This document shows, piece by piece, positions 1 to 11,890 of a stretch of 64,000 bases of DNA. Position numbers and translations under genes: made by a program. This stretch comes from Curvibacter microcysteis. GTDB taxonomy: Bacteria; Pseudomonadota; Gammaproteobacteria; Burkholderiales; Burkholderiaceae_C. The DNA is taken from the NCBI RefSeq assembly GCF_028649455.1, contig NZ_JAQSIO010000004.1:542617-606616 (forward strand), read 5' to 3'. Every line of letters begins with the position of its first letter. Position 1 is the first letter of the stretch. The notes under the pieces were generated by a model. The model was given only the letters and a program-made list of their open reading frames with translations, ran no database searches and had not been told where the DNA came from.

Positions 1-2
1 CA

Positions 3-1445
3 GACCACTGGGATGTGTTGATCGTGGGGGCCGGTCTGTCCGGCATCGGGGCCGCCGTGCACCTGCAGCAGGCCAGCCCCGGGCAGCGCTGGGCCTTGCT
101 GGAGGCGCGCAACACCTTGGGCGGCACCTGGGACCTGTTCCGCTACCCGGGTGTGCGCTCCGACTCGGACATGCACACCCTGGGCTACCGCTTCAAACCC
201 TGGACCGACGCCCAGGCCATCGCCAGTGGCCCAGCCATCCTGCGCTACCTGCAGGACACCGTGGCCGAGCACGGCCTGGCGCCTCACATGCGCTACGGCC
301 AGCGCGTGCGCCGTGCCCGCTGGCGTGACGACGACGGGGTCTGGCATGTGGATGTCCACGCCACAGAAGACGCTCCGCCACGCCACTGGCGCTGCCGCTT
401 CCTGATCCTGGCCTGCGGCTACTACCGCTATGACCAGGGGCACCAACCCGACTTCCCGGGCCAGGCGCAGTTTGAAGGCCGCCTGGTGCACCCGCAGCAC
501 TGGCCAACCGACCTGGCCGTGCGGGGCCAGCGTGTGGTGGTGGTGGGCAGTGGAGCCACCGCCATGACCCTGGTGCCCGCGCTGGCGCAGCAAGGCGCCC
601 AGGTCACGCTGCTGCAACGGTCACCGACCTATGTGGTGTCGCGGCCCTCGGTGGACCGAATGGCCCAGGCCTTGCAGCGCCACCTGCCCGCGCGCCTGGC
701 CCACGGTCTGACGCGCTGGAAAAACATCTTGTTGGGCCAGTACATCTACCGCCTGGCCCGGCGGCGCCCGCAACGCCTGCGCACCCTGTTGCAGCGAGGC
801 GTGCGCCACGCCCTGGGGCCTGACTTTGATGTGGAGCGCCACTTCAGCCCGCGTTACGCCCCCTGGGACCAGCGCCTGTGCCTGGTACCTGACGGCGACC
901 TGTTCAAGGTGCTGCGCCGGGGCCAGGCCCAGGTGCTGACCGACGAGATCGCCACCTTCACCGCCCACGGCCTGCAGCTGCGCAGCGGACAAACGCTGGA
1001 AGCCGATGTGGTGGTCAGCGCCACCGGGCTGGAACTGCTGGCCTTTGGGGGCATTGAACTGGAGGTCAACGGCCAGGCCATCCACCCCGGCCAGAGCCTC
1101 AGCTACCGAGGCCTGATGCTGGCTGGTGTGCCCAACCTGGTGTACGTGATGGGCTACACCAACGCCGCCTGGACGCTGCGCAGTGACCTGGTCAGCCAGT
1201 ACGCCTGTCGCCTGCTGCGCCACATGCACCAGCAGCAGCTCAACCGCTGCATGGCCCCCATCCCGACGCCCTGGCCGGCCACTGCAGGCTGGGCCGATTT
1301 CAGCTCGGGCTACATCCTGCGCTCGCTGGACCAGTTCCCCCGCCAGGGTCACGACAGCCCCTGGCGCGTGCGGCAAAGCTACCTGCACGAGCTGCTGAGC
1401 CTGCGCTGGGGCCGACTCAACGATGGGGTGCTGCGTTTTTCCTGA
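3..1445 (+). CDS. Baeyer-Villiger-type flavin monooxygenase (5' truncated)
   Basis: Class B flavoprotein monooxygenase that would use NADPH and FAD to insert oxygen into ketones or related substrates. The reading frame is open to the left edge, with codons for D-H-W-D before the first FAD-binding strand, so the true start lies outside the window. The FAD Rossmann motif GAGLSG is at about bases 27-45. The fingerprint FxGxxxHxxxWP, here [12 protein letters not shown], is at about 472-507 and is diagnostic of Baeyer-Villiger enzymes and relatives. A second Rossmann motif, GSGATA, is near 545-562. A late ATG-type motif (VVSATG) is near 1012-1029. The length of at least 480 residues suits the family. 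Substrate is not predictable. A GTG at 15 is in frame but falls inside the FAD motif region and is unlikely to be the start. Confidence 0.85.
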   Translation, partial: DHWDVLIVGAGLSGIGAAVHLQQASPGQRWALLEARNTLGGTWDLFRYPGVRSDSDMHTLGYRFKPWTDAQAIASGPAILRYLQDTVAEHGLAPHMRYGQRVRRARWRDDDGVWHVDVHATEDAPPRHWRCRFLILACGYYRYDQGHQPDFPGQAQFEGRLVHPQHWPTDLAVRGQRVVVVGSGATAMTLVPALAQQGAQVTLLQRSPTYVVSRPSVDRMAQALQRHLPARLAHGLTRWKNILLGQYIYRLARRRPQRLRTLLQRGVRHALGPDFDVERHFSPRYAPWDQRLCLVPDGDLFKVLRRGQAQVLTDEIATFTAHGLQLRSGQTLEADVVVSATGLELLAFGGIELEVNGQAIHPGQSLSYRGLMLAGVPNLVYVMGYTNAAWTLRSDLVSQYACRLLRHMHQQQLNRCMAPIPTPWPATAGWADFSSGYILRSLDQFPRQGHDSPWRVRQSYLHELLSLRWGRLNDGVLRFS

Positions 1446-1497
1446 CGGGGTGAAGGGCCCCCCGAGCGACCCCGCATCCCCCAATGCAACGCCCATG

Positions 1498-1520
1498 AAA
1501 AAACCCGCCACCAGGGCGGA
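1498..1520 (-). terminator. Probable intrinsic terminator of the isocitrate dehydrogenase gene
   Basis: Read on the minus strand this is a short GC hairpin (CCGCC, 5-nt loop, GGCGG) followed by a run of six T, about 57 bases past the stop codon of the leftward gene ending at 1577. The stem is short, so efficiency is uncertain. Confidence 0.5.
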
Positions 1521-1576
1521 TTTCAGGGGCTTTGCAACCTGGCCCCGCCAGCGGCGGGTCCAGGCGGGGGGCAGCC

Positions 1577-3814
<2,238 letters not shown>

Positions 3815-4094
3815 CGCTGATCTCAAGAATGGGTAATGAAAGGCCGTCGGCTGGTTCTCAGACCGGCAGTCATGCTTGGATATTGCCTGATTTTGCTTGC
3901 GGTCGTCTGACCCCAAGCTGATTTTTGCAACGCGATTTTACAATGCAAAAACCGACCCGACGCGGGCTGGGGTGACCGGGGGCCAGGCAGCGCAAATCAT
4001 CCCCCGATCGCCGCCCGACAGCAAGGCGGACGACCCGCATTCACCGCTCCAAGGCCATGCTGCACGGCCAGGGCGGCACCTCACTGGAAAGACC

Positions 4095-4550
4095 ATGACG
4101 CAAGACAACACCGTGCTGAACGGCCCAGGCCCTCGCCCCCTCCAACGCTGGCTGCGCGCCTACGGCGCCGCCTTGCTGGGGCTGTGCGTGCTGGACGGCC
4201 TGTGGCTGGGCTGGGCCAGCGGGGACCTGTACCAGGTGCTGCAGCCCTGGCTGGGCCCGGTGCGCTGGGGCCCGGCCGCCCTGTTTTACCTGGGCTACCC
4301 GGCGGGCCTGGTCACGCTGTGCCTGGGGCCGCGCCCGGCCCACGTCCGGGTGGCCGCGCTGCGGGGGGCGCTGATGGGCTTGATGGCTTACGGCACCTAC
4401 GACCTCAGCAACCTGGCCACGCTGCGCGATTGGCCGCTGGGCTTGAGCCTGATCGACCTGCTGTGGGGCACGGCCCTGTCGGCCGCCCTGGCCACGCTGG
4501 GCTACTGGGCGCAGGGCCTGGGCCTGAGCCGCTCAGGCCAGGAACAGTGA
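4095..4550 (+). CDS. DUF2177 family membrane protein
   Basis: A 151-residue membrane protein with about four hydrophobic segments. Features typical of DUF2177 are visible: an early LDGLWLGW segment, FYLGYPAGLVTL in the middle, then YGTYDLSNLATLRDWP and a final DLLWGT helix start. The family is widespread in proteobacteria and has no established function. The start is the ATG at 4095, preceded by a GGAAAG ribosome-binding site; an open frame extends upstream to 3897 but is not membrane-like. Its 3' end overlaps the convergent hemW gene by 18 nt. Confidence 0.85.
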   Translation: MTQDNTVLNGPGPRPLQRWLRAYGAALLGLCVLDGLWLGWASGDLYQVLQPWLGPVRWGPAALFYLGYPAGLVTLCLGPRPAHVRVAALRGALMGLMAYGTYDLSNLATLRDWPLGLSLIDLLWGTALSAALATLGYWAQGLGLSRSGQEQ

Positions 4551-5744
4551 CTGCAGGTCGCTCAGGAAGTCAAAGCCGCGTTCGGTGGGTTTGACGCGCG
4601 CGAAGTCGCGCTCGATCAGGCCCTTGCGCTCGGCCTCGTCCAGACCAGCGGCGATGGCGCTCAGCGGCAGGCCGGTGCGGTCGCTGAAGTCTTGCAAGGC
4701 AAAACCCTCGCGCAAGCGCAAGGCATTGAGCATGTACTCAAACGGCAGCTCGCTGCGCTTGACCTCGTTTTCCTGCGCGATGGCCTGGCCCGCCAGGGCG
4801 CGCTCCATGTACAGGCGCGGCTCGCGCACCCGCACCTGGCGCAGCACGCGGTGGGCAAAGCTCAGCTTGCCATGCGCGCCCGCGCCAATGCCCAGGTAGT
4901 CGCCAAACTGCCAGTAATTGGTGTTGTGGAAGCAGCCATGGCCAGGCTTGGCATAGGCCGACACCTCGTAGCGGCCCAGGCCGGCCAAGGCGGTGCGTTC
5001 GGTGATCAAGTCCAGCATGGCGTAGGCGGTGTCGTCCTCGGGCACCACGGGCGGGAACTTGGCAAAGTAGGTGTTGGGCTCGATGGTCAGGTGGTAGACC
5101 GACAGGTGCGGGGGCGCCAGCGCCAGCGCCGTGTCCAGGTCCTGTGCCAAGCCGGCCAGGTCCTGCCCGGGCAAGGCGTACATCAGGTCCAGGTTGAAGG
5201 TGTCAAACGAGGCCGCTGCTTCTTCCACCGCGGCCAAGGCCTGGGCCCGGTTGTGCACCCGACCCAAAGCCTGCAGGTGGCCGTCGTTGAAGCTCTGCAC
5301 CCCCACCGACAGGCGCGTCACGCCGGCCTGGCGGAAGGCGCGGAAGCGGTCTTTCTCAAAGGTGCCGGGGTTGGCTTCCAGGGTGATCTCGCAGTCGGCC
5401 TCCAGGCGCAGGCGCGCTCGCAAACCGCTGATGAGCTGGTCAATGGCCTCGGGCGAGAACAGGCTGGGCGTGCCCCCGCCAATGAAGATGCTGTGCACCG
5501 AACGGCCCCAGATCAAGGGCAACGAGGCCTCGAGGTCGGCCATCAGCGCGGCCAGGTAGCGTTGCTCGGGCGGCGAGGCGCTTTGGCCGTCATCGCCCTT
5601 GAACTCGTGCGAGTTGAAGTCGCAGTAAGGGCACTTCTTCAGGCACCAGGGCAGGTGCACATACAACGACAGCGGCGGCAAGGCGCTCAGGCTCAGGGTG
5701 CCGGGACGCATGTAGTGCTGGGGGTCGAGCGGGGCGCTGCTCAC
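4533..5744 (-). CDS. hemW: Radical SAM heme chaperone HemW
   Basis: A 403-residue cytosolic radical SAM protein of the HemW/HemN-like family, involved in heme handling and often misannotated as oxygen-independent coproporphyrinogen oxidase. The 4Fe-4S motif CxxxCxxC is at residues 34-41 (WCLKKCPYCDF). The family sequence FIGGGTPSLFSP, TLEANPGTFE and RLSVGVQSFN follows in order. Its length matches HemW rather than the longer true HemN. It begins inside the last codons of rdgB (4-nt overlap), the conserved rdgB-hemW coupling of proteobacteria, so it should be translated from the same transcript. Confidence 0.93.
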   Translation of the reverse strand: MSSAPLDPQHYMRPGTLSLSALPPLSLYVHLPWCLKKCPYCDFNSHEFKGDDGQSASPPEQRYLAALMADLEASLPLIWGRSVHSIFIGGGTPSLFSPEAIDQLISGLRARLRLEADCEITLEANPGTFEKDRFRAFRQAGVTRLSVGVQSFNDGHLQALGRVHNRAQALAAVEEAAASFDTFNLDLMYALPGQDLAGLAQDLDTALALAPPHLSVYHLTIEPNTYFAKFPPVVPEDDTAYAMLDLITERTALAGLGRYEVSAYAKPGHGCFHNTNYWQFGDYLGIGAGAHGKLSFAHRVLRQVRVREPRLYMERALAGQAIAQENEVKRSELPFEYMLNALRLREGFALQDFSDRTGLPLSAIAAGLDEAERKGLIERDFARVKPTERGFDFLSDLQSLFLA

Positions 5745-6355
5745 AGGCAGCCCTCCGGCAGCCAGCGCTCGCGCATCAACTGCAGCATCTGCTGCGCGGC
5801 GCGGCCTCGGTGGCTGTTGGCGTTCTTGACCTCGGTGGGCAATTGGGCAAAGGTCTGGCCGAACTCGGGTATGAACATCACGGGGTCAAAACCAAAACCG
5901 TTGTCACCCACCGGCTCCTGCGTGATCTGGCCCACCGCGCGGCCGACGGCAATCAGCGGCTCGGGGTCTTCAGGCGAACGCACGGCCACCAGGGTGCTGA
6001 CCAGGGCCGCACGGCGCTGGCTCTGGCCCTTCATTTGCTCCAGCAGGGCGCGGACATTGTGGTCGTCGCCCTTGGGGTAGCCGAACTGGGTGGCGTAATA
6101 AGCCGTGTCCACGCCGGGCAGACCGCCAAAAGCGTCCACGCACAAGCCGGCATCGTCGGCCAGCGCGGGCAAGCCACTGTGCTGAGCGGCATGGCGGGCC
6201 TTGGCCAGGGCGTTTTCCACAAAGGTGCGAAAGGGTTCGGCCGCTTCGGGAATGCCCAGTTCACCTTGGCGCAGGAGCGCAATGCCCAAGGGGGCGAACA
6301 AGGCCTGCAGCTCGGCGAGCTTGCCTTGGTTGTTGGAGGCCAGGACCAGTTTCAT
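5741..6355 (-). CDS. rdgB: Non-canonical purine NTP pyrophosphatase, RdgB/HAM1 family
   Basis: Hydrolyses dITP, XTP and dHAPTP to monophosphates, cleaning the nucleotide pool. The 204-residue product starts MKLVLASNNQGKLAELQ, the SNN-K substrate-binding motif. ADDAGLCVDAFGGLPGV in the middle and GFGFDPVMFIPE carry the metal and base-recognition residues of the family. It lies 35 nt downstream of rph and overlaps hemW by 4 nt, so the three are very likely co-transcribed. Confidence 0.96.
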   Translation of the reverse strand: MKLVLASNNQGKLAELQALFAPLGIALLRQGELGIPEAAEPFRTFVENALAKARHAAQHSGLPALADDAGLCVDAFGGLPGVDTAYYATQFGYPKGDDHNVRALLEQMKGQSQRRAALVSTLVAVRSPEDPEPLIAVGRAVGQITQEPVGDNGFGFDPVMFIPEFGQTFAQLPTEVKNANSHRGRAAQQMLQLMRERWLPEGCL

Positions 6356-6390
6356 CGGGTTCTCACATCAGGGGTCAAAAAGGCGTCGGA

Positions 6391-7137
6391 TCAGGCCGCC
6401 GCCAAAGCGTTCTTTTGCAGTTGCACCAGCTCGGCGATGCCTGACTCGGCCAGGGCCAGCAGCTGGTCCATCTCGTGGCGGGTGAAGGCCACGCCTTCGG
6501 CCGTGCCCTGCACTTCCACATAGTGTCCCGCACCGGTCATGACCACGTTCATGTCGGTGTCACAGGCCGAGTCTTCGGTGTACTCGAGGTCGAGCAGGGG
6601 CGTGCCTTGCACGATGCCCACCGAAATGGCCGCCACGTGGTCGCGGATGGGCGAGGCCGTGATCTTGCCCGCGGCCAGCAAGCCGTTGACCGCGTCTTGA
6701 GCCGCCACAAAAGCGCCCGTGATGGCCGCGGTGCGGGTGCCGCCATCGGCCTGCAGCACGTCGCAGTCGAGGTGCAGGGTGCGTTCGCCGAGCAATTGCA
6801 GGTCAAACACCGCACGCAGGGAGCGGCCGATCAGGCGCTGGATTTCTTGCGTTCGGCCGCTTTGCTTGCCACGCGCCGCCTCACGGTCGCTGCGCGTGTG
6901 GGTGGCGCGCGGCAGCATGCCGTATTCGGCGGTGACCCAGCCAGCACCGGTGCCGCGCTGGTGGCCCGGGACTTTTTCTTCGACCGAGGCGGTGCACAAG
7001 ACCTTGGTGTGACCGAACTCGATCAGCACCGAGCCTTCGGCATGCATGGTGTAGCGGCGCGTGAGGCGCACTGGGCGCAATTGCTTGGCCGTGCGTTGCT
7101 GGCTGCGGACAAAAGCGGAGGCGATGGGGGTGGTCAT
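6391..7137 (-). CDS. rph: Ribonuclease PH
   Basis: Phosphorolytic 3'-5' exoribonuclease that trims tRNA 3' ends. The 248-residue product has the conserved segments [38 protein letters not shown] (phosphate-binding arginines) and [20 protein letters not shown] (catalytic acidic residues). The start at 7137 gives a short family-typical leader before [10 protein letters not shown]. The gap of 136 nt to the PP2C gene upstream has no recognisable gene or strong terminator, so read-through from the kinase-phosphatase pair is plausible. Confidence 0.96.
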   Translation of the reverse strand: MTTPIASAFVRSQQRTAKQLRPVRLTRRYTMHAEGSVLIEFGHTKVLCTASVEEKVPGHQRGTGAGWVTAEYGMLPRATHTRSDREAARGKQSGRTQEIQRLIGRSLRAVFDLQLLGERTLHLDCDVLQADGGTRTAAITGAFVAAQDAVNGLLAAGKITASPIRDHVAAISVGIVQGTPLLDLEYTEDSACDTDMNVVMTGAGHYVEVQGTAEGVAFTRHEMDQLLALAESGIAELVQLQKNALAAA

Positions 7138-7273
7138 GGGTTCATCCTGTCTTCAATGGAGCTCTTGCAGAGCCTGTGCGGTGGCGCCCGCCAAGCGGTG
7201 GGCAAGCGCCCTCTCCGGGGCCAGCCGCCGAGCGAGGCCAGGGGACGGCGGCTCGACCGCAGCAGCCCCCAAC

Positions 7274-8176
7274 TCAGTTCTTGCGCGCTGCCGAACGCCG
7301 AATGGCCTCGTTGATCTCGGCAATCGAGCGCTCGATGGCCGCGTCGTCCAGGTCGTCCACCAGGTTGTCGAGCACGCCCGACTGGATGGTGGAGGCGAAC
7401 ACCCCTTCATGGATGCTGTCGGTGGAGATGCCCCGGGTGGACTCGAAGGTGTCGGGGGTCTCCCACTCCAGCGCCACGGCCGTGACGTTGTCGCTGTTAT
7501 CACCGGCCTTGCGCAGGGCGGACTCAACCAACTCAGGCACGGCTTCAGCCACCGGAGCCCGGCTGAGCTGGTGCACGATTTCATCCTCGCTGACGCTGCC
7601 CCACAAGCCGTCCGAGCACAGCAAAATCTTGTCACCCTGCTGCAGCAAGGCTGGGCCGGCCAAATCGAACACCGGCTTGGTGGGCGACCCCAGGCAGGTG
7701 AACAGCACGTTGCGGTTGACGCGGTCGGGCAAAGTCAAACCGGGGGTGCGGTGCTCCATGTAGGAGTGGTCGCGGGTGCGGGTCAGCAGCTCGTTGTCGC
7801 GCACCAGGTAAAGGCGCGAGTCACCGCAATGCACCCAGCTGGCGCTGCCGCTTTGCAGCACCCCTGCGACCAGGGTGGTGCGCGGTGTGTCCAGCATGCC
7901 CTGGTCGGCCGCGTAGCGCAGGATCTGCTGGTGCGCGGCCATCAGCGCGTTGGACAGGAATTCGCTCACATCGGCCAAGCGGGGCTTGGCCTCGCGCTGG
8001 AACAGAGCCGAGATGGTTTGCAGCGCCAGTTGCGCCGCCACCTCGCCCTCCGGGTGCCCGCCCATGCCGTCGGCCAGCACGAACAAGGCCGAATCCCGCG
8101 TGTAGCAGTAGCCCATGCGGTCTTCGTTCTTTTCTCGGCCACCTCGGCGGCTGACCTGGAAAACGGAGAATTTCAT
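7274..8176 (-). CDS. PP2C-family Ser/Thr protein phosphatase
   Basis: Metal-dependent phosphoserine/phosphothreonine phosphatase, 300 residues, with no membrane segment. PP2C motifs appear in order: RGGREKNEDR near residue 10, LADGMGGHPEGE near 33, GDSRLYLV near 117, LLCSDGLWGSV near 160 and GDNSDNVTAVAL near 200. The acidic metal ligands are all present. About 70 residues after the core have no recognisable motif. Its start overlaps the stop of the kinase gene by 4 nt, the usual arrangement for a kinase and its antagonistic phosphatase, which predicts that it dephosphorylates the kinase or its targets. Confidence 0.93.
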   Translation of the reverse strand: MKFSVFQVSRRGGREKNEDRMGYCYTRDSALFVLADGMGGHPEGEVAAQLALQTISALFQREAKPRLADVSEFLSNALMAAHQQILRYAADQGMLDTPRTTLVAGVLQSGSASWVHCGDSRLYLVRDNELLTRTRDHSYMEHRTPGLTLPDRVNRNVLFTCLGSPTKPVFDLAGPALLQQGDKILLCSDGLWGSVSEDEIVHQLSRAPVAEAVPELVESALRKAGDNSDNVTAVALEWETPDTFESTRGISTDSIHEGVFASTIQSGVLDNLVDDLDDAAIERSIAEINEAIRRSAARKN

Positions 8177-9183
8177 TTGGGTTTGGCCCCCATGTCAGTG
8201 GCCTCACGCCCGGTCTTCTTCTTCGTGTCAGACACCAGGGTGTCGAACTGCAGGCGCACCTTCTCGCCCACGGTCAGCTTGGTGTAGCGGCGCTCGCCTT
8301 CGCGGCTGAGCTCTTTTTGCAGCGCGAACACCGACTGCGGGCGCGACAAGGGGTCCAGCGCCATGCACCACTCGACCACCTCGATCAAGTTGTCCGAGTA
8401 CACCCCGCGCAAACGCGACAAGGCCAAGGAGAGCCGGTCTTTTTCCAGCCGCTGCGGCGCCTCGTTGGGCGGGTAGCCCTGCATGCAGGCGTAGATGCAG
8501 GCACCGATGGCGTAGATGTCGGTCCAGGGGCCCATGGAGGCGTCACGCCGGTACATCTCAGGGGCGGCAAAACCAGGGGTGTACATGGGGCGGATGAAGT
8601 TACCCTCTTTGGACAGCACTTCGCGCGCCGCGCCAAAGTCGATCAGCACCGCTTTGTTGTCATCGGTGATGAAGATGTTGGCGGGCTTGATGTCCAGGTG
8701 CAGCATCTTGTGCTGGTGCACGATGCGCAGTCCGCGCAGCACCTCGTCAAACAAGGAGCGGATGGTGGACTCGCGGAACACCTTTTGCGTCTTCAAGTCG
8801 CGCGCGGTGATGATGAAGTCCTGCAGGGTGGCGCCCTCCAGGTAGTTCATCACCATGTAGACGGTTTCGTTCTCACGGAAGAAGTTCAGCACGCTCACCA
8901 CCGAGGGGTGGGAGATTTGCGCCAGCGAACGACCTTCTTCAAAAAAACTCTTCAAACCCAGCCGGTACAAAGACAACTTGTCGGCCTGCACCTTGGGCAG
9001 CAACTCGCCCGGGGCGCGCGTGGCCAGCGAAGACGGCAGGTACTCTTTGACCGCGACCTGCTGCCCTTCCATGTCCAAGGAGAGGTAGACCACACCAAAG
9101 CCGCCCGCAGAGAGGCGTCGCACCACGCGGTAGCCACCGATCACGGTATCTGGTGGGAGTGGCGCCGGTTTGACCTTCGACAT
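8173..9183 (-). CDS. Hanks-type Ser/Thr protein kinase, soluble
   Basis: A 336-residue eukaryotic-like protein kinase. The glycine loop LSAGGFGVVY is at residues 24-33, the ATP lysine in AVKEYLP at K46, the catalytic loop HLDIKPANI at 162-170 with D164 and N169, DFG at 182-184, and FAAPEM in the activation segment. No transmembrane helix, PASTA or other sensor domain is seen, so this is a cytosolic kinase, unlike PknB-type receptors. The C-terminal 40 residues are basic and probably flexible. It is the first gene of the leftward set kinase > PP2C > rph > rdgB > hemW, with yicC divergent 71 bp away. Its targets are unknown. Confidence 0.93.
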   Translation of the reverse strand: MSKVKPAPLPPDTVIGGYRVVRRLSAGGFGVVYLSLDMEGQQVAVKEYLPSSLATRAPGELLPKVQADKLSLYRLGLKSFFEEGRSLAQISHPSVVSVLNFFRENETVYMVMNYLEGATLQDFIITARDLKTQKVFRESTIRSLFDEVLRGLRIVHQHKMLHLDIKPANIFITDDNKAVLIDFGAAREVLSKEGNFIRPMYTPGFAAPEMYRRDASMGPWTDIYAIGACIYACMQGYPPNEAPQRLEKDRLSLALSRLRGVYSDNLIEVVEWCMALDPLSRPQSVFALQKELSREGERRYTKLTVGEKVRLQFDTLVSDTKKKTGREATDMGAKPK

Positions 9184-9254
9184 GGGTGAGAGACGGGACG
9201 GCAGAGCATCCAGGCGGGATAATCCGCAGTATTGAAGTTACGTGAAAAAGTCCA

Positions 9255-10172
9255 ATGCCAGTTTACAGCATGACCGGTTACGCCACTGCCCAACAGGAAG
9301 TGGCCCCCTCCGAGACCGGCGGCGACGCCAAAAGCGCCAGCGCCACCCGCATCGGGCTGGAAATCCGCTCGGTCAACAGCCGCTTCTTGGACCTGAGCTT
9401 TCGCCTGCCCGAAGAGCTGCGCCAGCATGAGCCCGCCCTGCGCGAGCTGCTGAACGCCAAGCTCAAACGCGGCAAGGTGGAAGTGCGCGCCGCCCTGGAG
9501 CAGGAAAACGGCGGAGGCCTCAAAGAGCCCACCACGCGCCAGCTGCAAAAACTCAATGCCATGCAGGACAACATCCGCGCCTGGCTGCCCCAGGCCGCGC
9601 CGCTGAGCGTGGCCGACGTCATCCGACTGGGGGGCAGCGAGGCGGGCACCGTGCAAACCACGGGCGAGCAAATTCAAGCCCTGGCCGCCAAAGCCATCAA
9701 GGAGCTGATGGCGGCGCGCCAGCGCGAAGGCGCTCGCCTGTCGACCATGCTGCTGGACCGCATCGCCCAACTGCGCGCCTTGGCCGCCCAAGCCGTGCCG
9801 CTGGTGCCCCAACTGGTGGAACAGCAGCGTCAGCGTTTTCTCGAGCGCTGGAAAGAGGCCATGAACCTGGCCGAGGGCGCCACCGCCCCCGAAGCCGCTC
9901 AGGACCGGGCCCTGTCCGAAGCCACGGCCTTTGCCATCCGCATCGACGTGGCCGAAGAAATCACCCGCCTGGACTCCCACCTCGACGAGCTGGAGCGCCT
10001 GCTGAGCAAGGGGGGCGAGCTGGGCAAGCGCCTGGACTTCCTGATCCAGGAACTGCACCGCGAAGCCAACACCCTGGGCTCCAAATCCGCCGCCATGGAG
10101 CTGACGCGCATCAGCGTGGACATGAAGGTGCTGATCGAGCAAATGCGCGAACAAGTGCAGAACATCGAGTGA
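9255..10172 (+). CDS. yicC: YicC-family endoribonuclease
   Basis: A 305-residue member of the YicC/YloC family, recently shown elsewhere to be endoribonucleases. The N-terminus MPVYSMTGYA and the C-terminal block EEITRLDSHLDELERLL followed by GKRLDFLIQELHREANT (the DUF1732 part) are the two conserved ends. It is divergent from the kinase operon and shares a 71-bp intergenic promoter region with it. In many proteobacteria yicC sits beside rph or gmk; here it is beside the rph operon, while gmk is 24 kb away. Confidence 0.94.
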   Translation: MPVYSMTGYATAQQEVAPSETGGDAKSASATRIGLEIRSVNSRFLDLSFRLPEELRQHEPALRELLNAKLKRGKVEVRAALEQENGGGLKEPTTRQLQKLNAMQDNIRAWLPQAAPLSVADVIRLGGSEAGTVQTTGEQIQALAAKAIKELMAARQREGARLSTMLLDRIAQLRALAAQAVPLVPQLVEQQRQRFLERWKEAMNLAEGATAPEAAQDRALSEATAFAIRIDVAEEITRLDSHLDELERLLSKGGELGKRLDFLIQELHREANTLGSKSAAMELTRISVDMKVLIEQMREQVQNIE

Positions 10173-10205
10173 TCTGCACCGTGGCCCCGCCTGGGGCCAC
10201 GGACC

Positions 10206-10973
10206 TCACAGGCCCGAGAAGTCGGGGCGGCGCTTTTCCATGAAGGCCGTGAAGGCCTCCTTGGCTGCCGGCTCTTGCAGCATGCGGCCAAAGCTGGCGC
10301 CCTCTTCCGTCATGCGCTGGGCCACCAAGGCGGCTTGGCCGCCCTTCATCAGGCGCTTGGTCTCGATCAAGGAGCTCAGCGGCTTGGCCGCCAGCTTCTT
10401 GGCTACCAACTGCGCCACACCATTGGCTTCGGTCGGCGGCACCACGCGGTTGACCAGGCCGACTTCCAGGGCGGCTTCGGCCATGAAGGGCTCGCCCAGC
10501 AGCAGCGCCTCGGCAGCGCGGTGGTAACCCAGCATCTGCGGCACCAGCAGGCTGGAGGCGGCCTCCGGGCACAGGCCCAGGTTCACAAAAGGCATCGAGA
10601 ACGCCGCGTTGTCACCCGCGTAAACCAGGTCGCAGTGGAACAGCATGGTCGTGCCGATGCCCACGGCCGGACCGCAGACCGCCGCCACCACCGGCTTGGG
10701 GAAGGCCGCCAGGCCGTGCAGAAAACGGAACACCGGCGAGTCCATGCCCGCGGGCGGCTTGTTCAGGAAGTCACCAATGTCGTTGCCGGCACTGAAGATG
10801 GTGAGGTCGCCCTGGAACACCACCACACGCACCGCTGCGTCCGCCTGAGCGGCCACCAGCGCGTCGGCCATGCTGGCGTACATCGCTGAGGTGATGGAGT
10901 TCTTCTTGTCGACGCGGTTCAGGGTGATGGTGGTGACACCGGCTTCGGTGTGGACCAGGATGTCTTGGCTCAT
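10206..10973 (-). CDS. Enoyl-CoA hydratase/isomerase family protein
   Basis: A 255-residue crotonase-fold enzyme expected to hydrate or isomerise enoyl-CoA in beta-oxidation. The oxyanion-hole region IFSAGNDIGDF is near residue 65 and the second catalytic block LGLCPEAASSLLVPQ, with a glutamate, is near 130-145. The start is the ATG at 10973, which has an excellent AGGAGG ribosome-binding site; the open frame upstream is not conserved. It is the last gene of the leftward fatty-acid cluster, 89 nt after a thioesterase gene. Lysine-rich loops resembling delta3,delta2-enoyl-CoA isomerases leave that alternative open. Confidence 0.88.
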   Translation of the reverse strand: MSQDILVHTEAGVTTITLNRVDKKNSITSAMYASMADALVAAQADAAVRVVVFQGDLTIFSAGNDIGDFLNKPPAGMDSPVFRFLHGLAAFPKPVVAAVCGPAVGIGTTMLFHCDLVYAGDNAAFSMPFVNLGLCPEAASSLLVPQMLGYHRAAEALLLGEPFMAEAALEVGLVNRVVPPTEANGVAQLVAKKLAAKPLSSLIETKRLMKGGQAALVAQRMTEEGASFGRMLQEPAAKEAFTAFMEKRRPDFSGL

Positions 10974-11062
10974 GCGGCCTCCTTGGATGTGAGTGGGGTG
11001 GGGGTGAATCGGGCAGGAACGAGCAACAGCAGGCCAGCGACCGAGGGGCCGCGCCTGGCCAC

Positions 11063-11890
11063 TCACTCCTTGAAGTACACGACTTGGTGGGTGCTGACCA
11101 GCAACTGGCCCGCCTGGTTCCAGAGCTGGGCGGTCTGGTCAAAGAAGCCGTTGCGGAATTCTTGCGCGCGGGCCTGACCCAGCAAATAGCCGGGCCCTGT
11201 GGCGGCCAGTTCGGCCAGGCCCACATGGAAATACGTGGTGATGGACACCGTGCCTGCGGGCACCCGGGTGGCGCGGCGCAGCCAGACGCGGGGAAAGAAG
11301 ATGTCGGCCATGGCCGCCAGAGCGCAGAAGTCGAGCGGGCGTGGTGGCTGGTCGCGCATCCACAGCTGGGACAGGCTGCTGTCGCCCGAGCCGTCCCACT
11401 GCTGCGGGATCACGCCGGCCACCGGCCGCATCTCATAGCGGTTGATCCACTCCACGGCGCGCGCCAGGTCCAGGCGGGGCACTTCCTCGGGTGGGGGCAC
11501 TTGGGGCATGGGCGCGTCGGACACGCTCCAGGTCTCGCGCCGCGCCGCCGTCACGGCCGTGGCCGTGGTGCACACCACCGGCTGGCCATCGGCGTCTTTT
11601 TGCAATTGCGTGATGACCCAGTGCTGGGTCGAGCGGTTGGTGCGCACCGGTTGCGCCTGCACTTCGAACTCACCCGCACTCACCGCGCCCGCGTAATTGA
11701 CCGTCAGCGACAGCGGCTCGCCCAGCAGGTCGGGGTGGCGCAGCACCGCCTCCAGCAGCGTCGCCGCGGTGGTCCCACCAAATGGGCCCACCATGTTCCA
11801 GTAGGCCGGGCTGGACTGCCCCGTGTAATGCCCTGCAGCCGAAGCCGAGGGCGCCAGTTTCAGCGCGGTATCAAGCGGATGTGAGCTCAT
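11063..11890 (-). CDS. Acyl-CoA thioesterase, double-hotdog (TesB-like) family
   Basis: A 275-residue protein with two hotdog halves: the N-terminal half includes YWNMVGPFGGTTAATLLEAV and the C-terminal half includes DFCALAAMADIFFPRVWLR followed by SITTYFHVGLAEL. It should hydrolyse acyl-CoA esters, preventing CoA sequestration. The start is the ATG at 11890; upstream codons run through unlike sequence. It lies downstream of the 137-bp repeat region and upstream of the enoyl-CoA hydratase gene on the same strand, so it belongs to the lipid cluster by context even though about 635 bp separate it from the thiolase gene. Confidence 0.85.
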   Translation of the reverse strand: MSSHPLDTALKLAPSASAAGHYTGQSSPAYWNMVGPFGGTTAATLLEAVLRHPDLLGEPLSLTVNYAGAVSAGEFEVQAQPVRTNRSTQHWVITQLQKDADGQPVVCTTATAVTAARRETWSVSDAPMPQVPPPEEVPRLDLARAVEWINRYEMRPVAGVIPQQWDGSGDSSLSQLWMRDQPPRPLDFCALAAMADIFFPRVWLRRATRVPAGTVSITTYFHVGLAELAATGPGYLLGQARAQEFRNGFFDQTAQLWNQAGQLLVSTHQVVYFKE

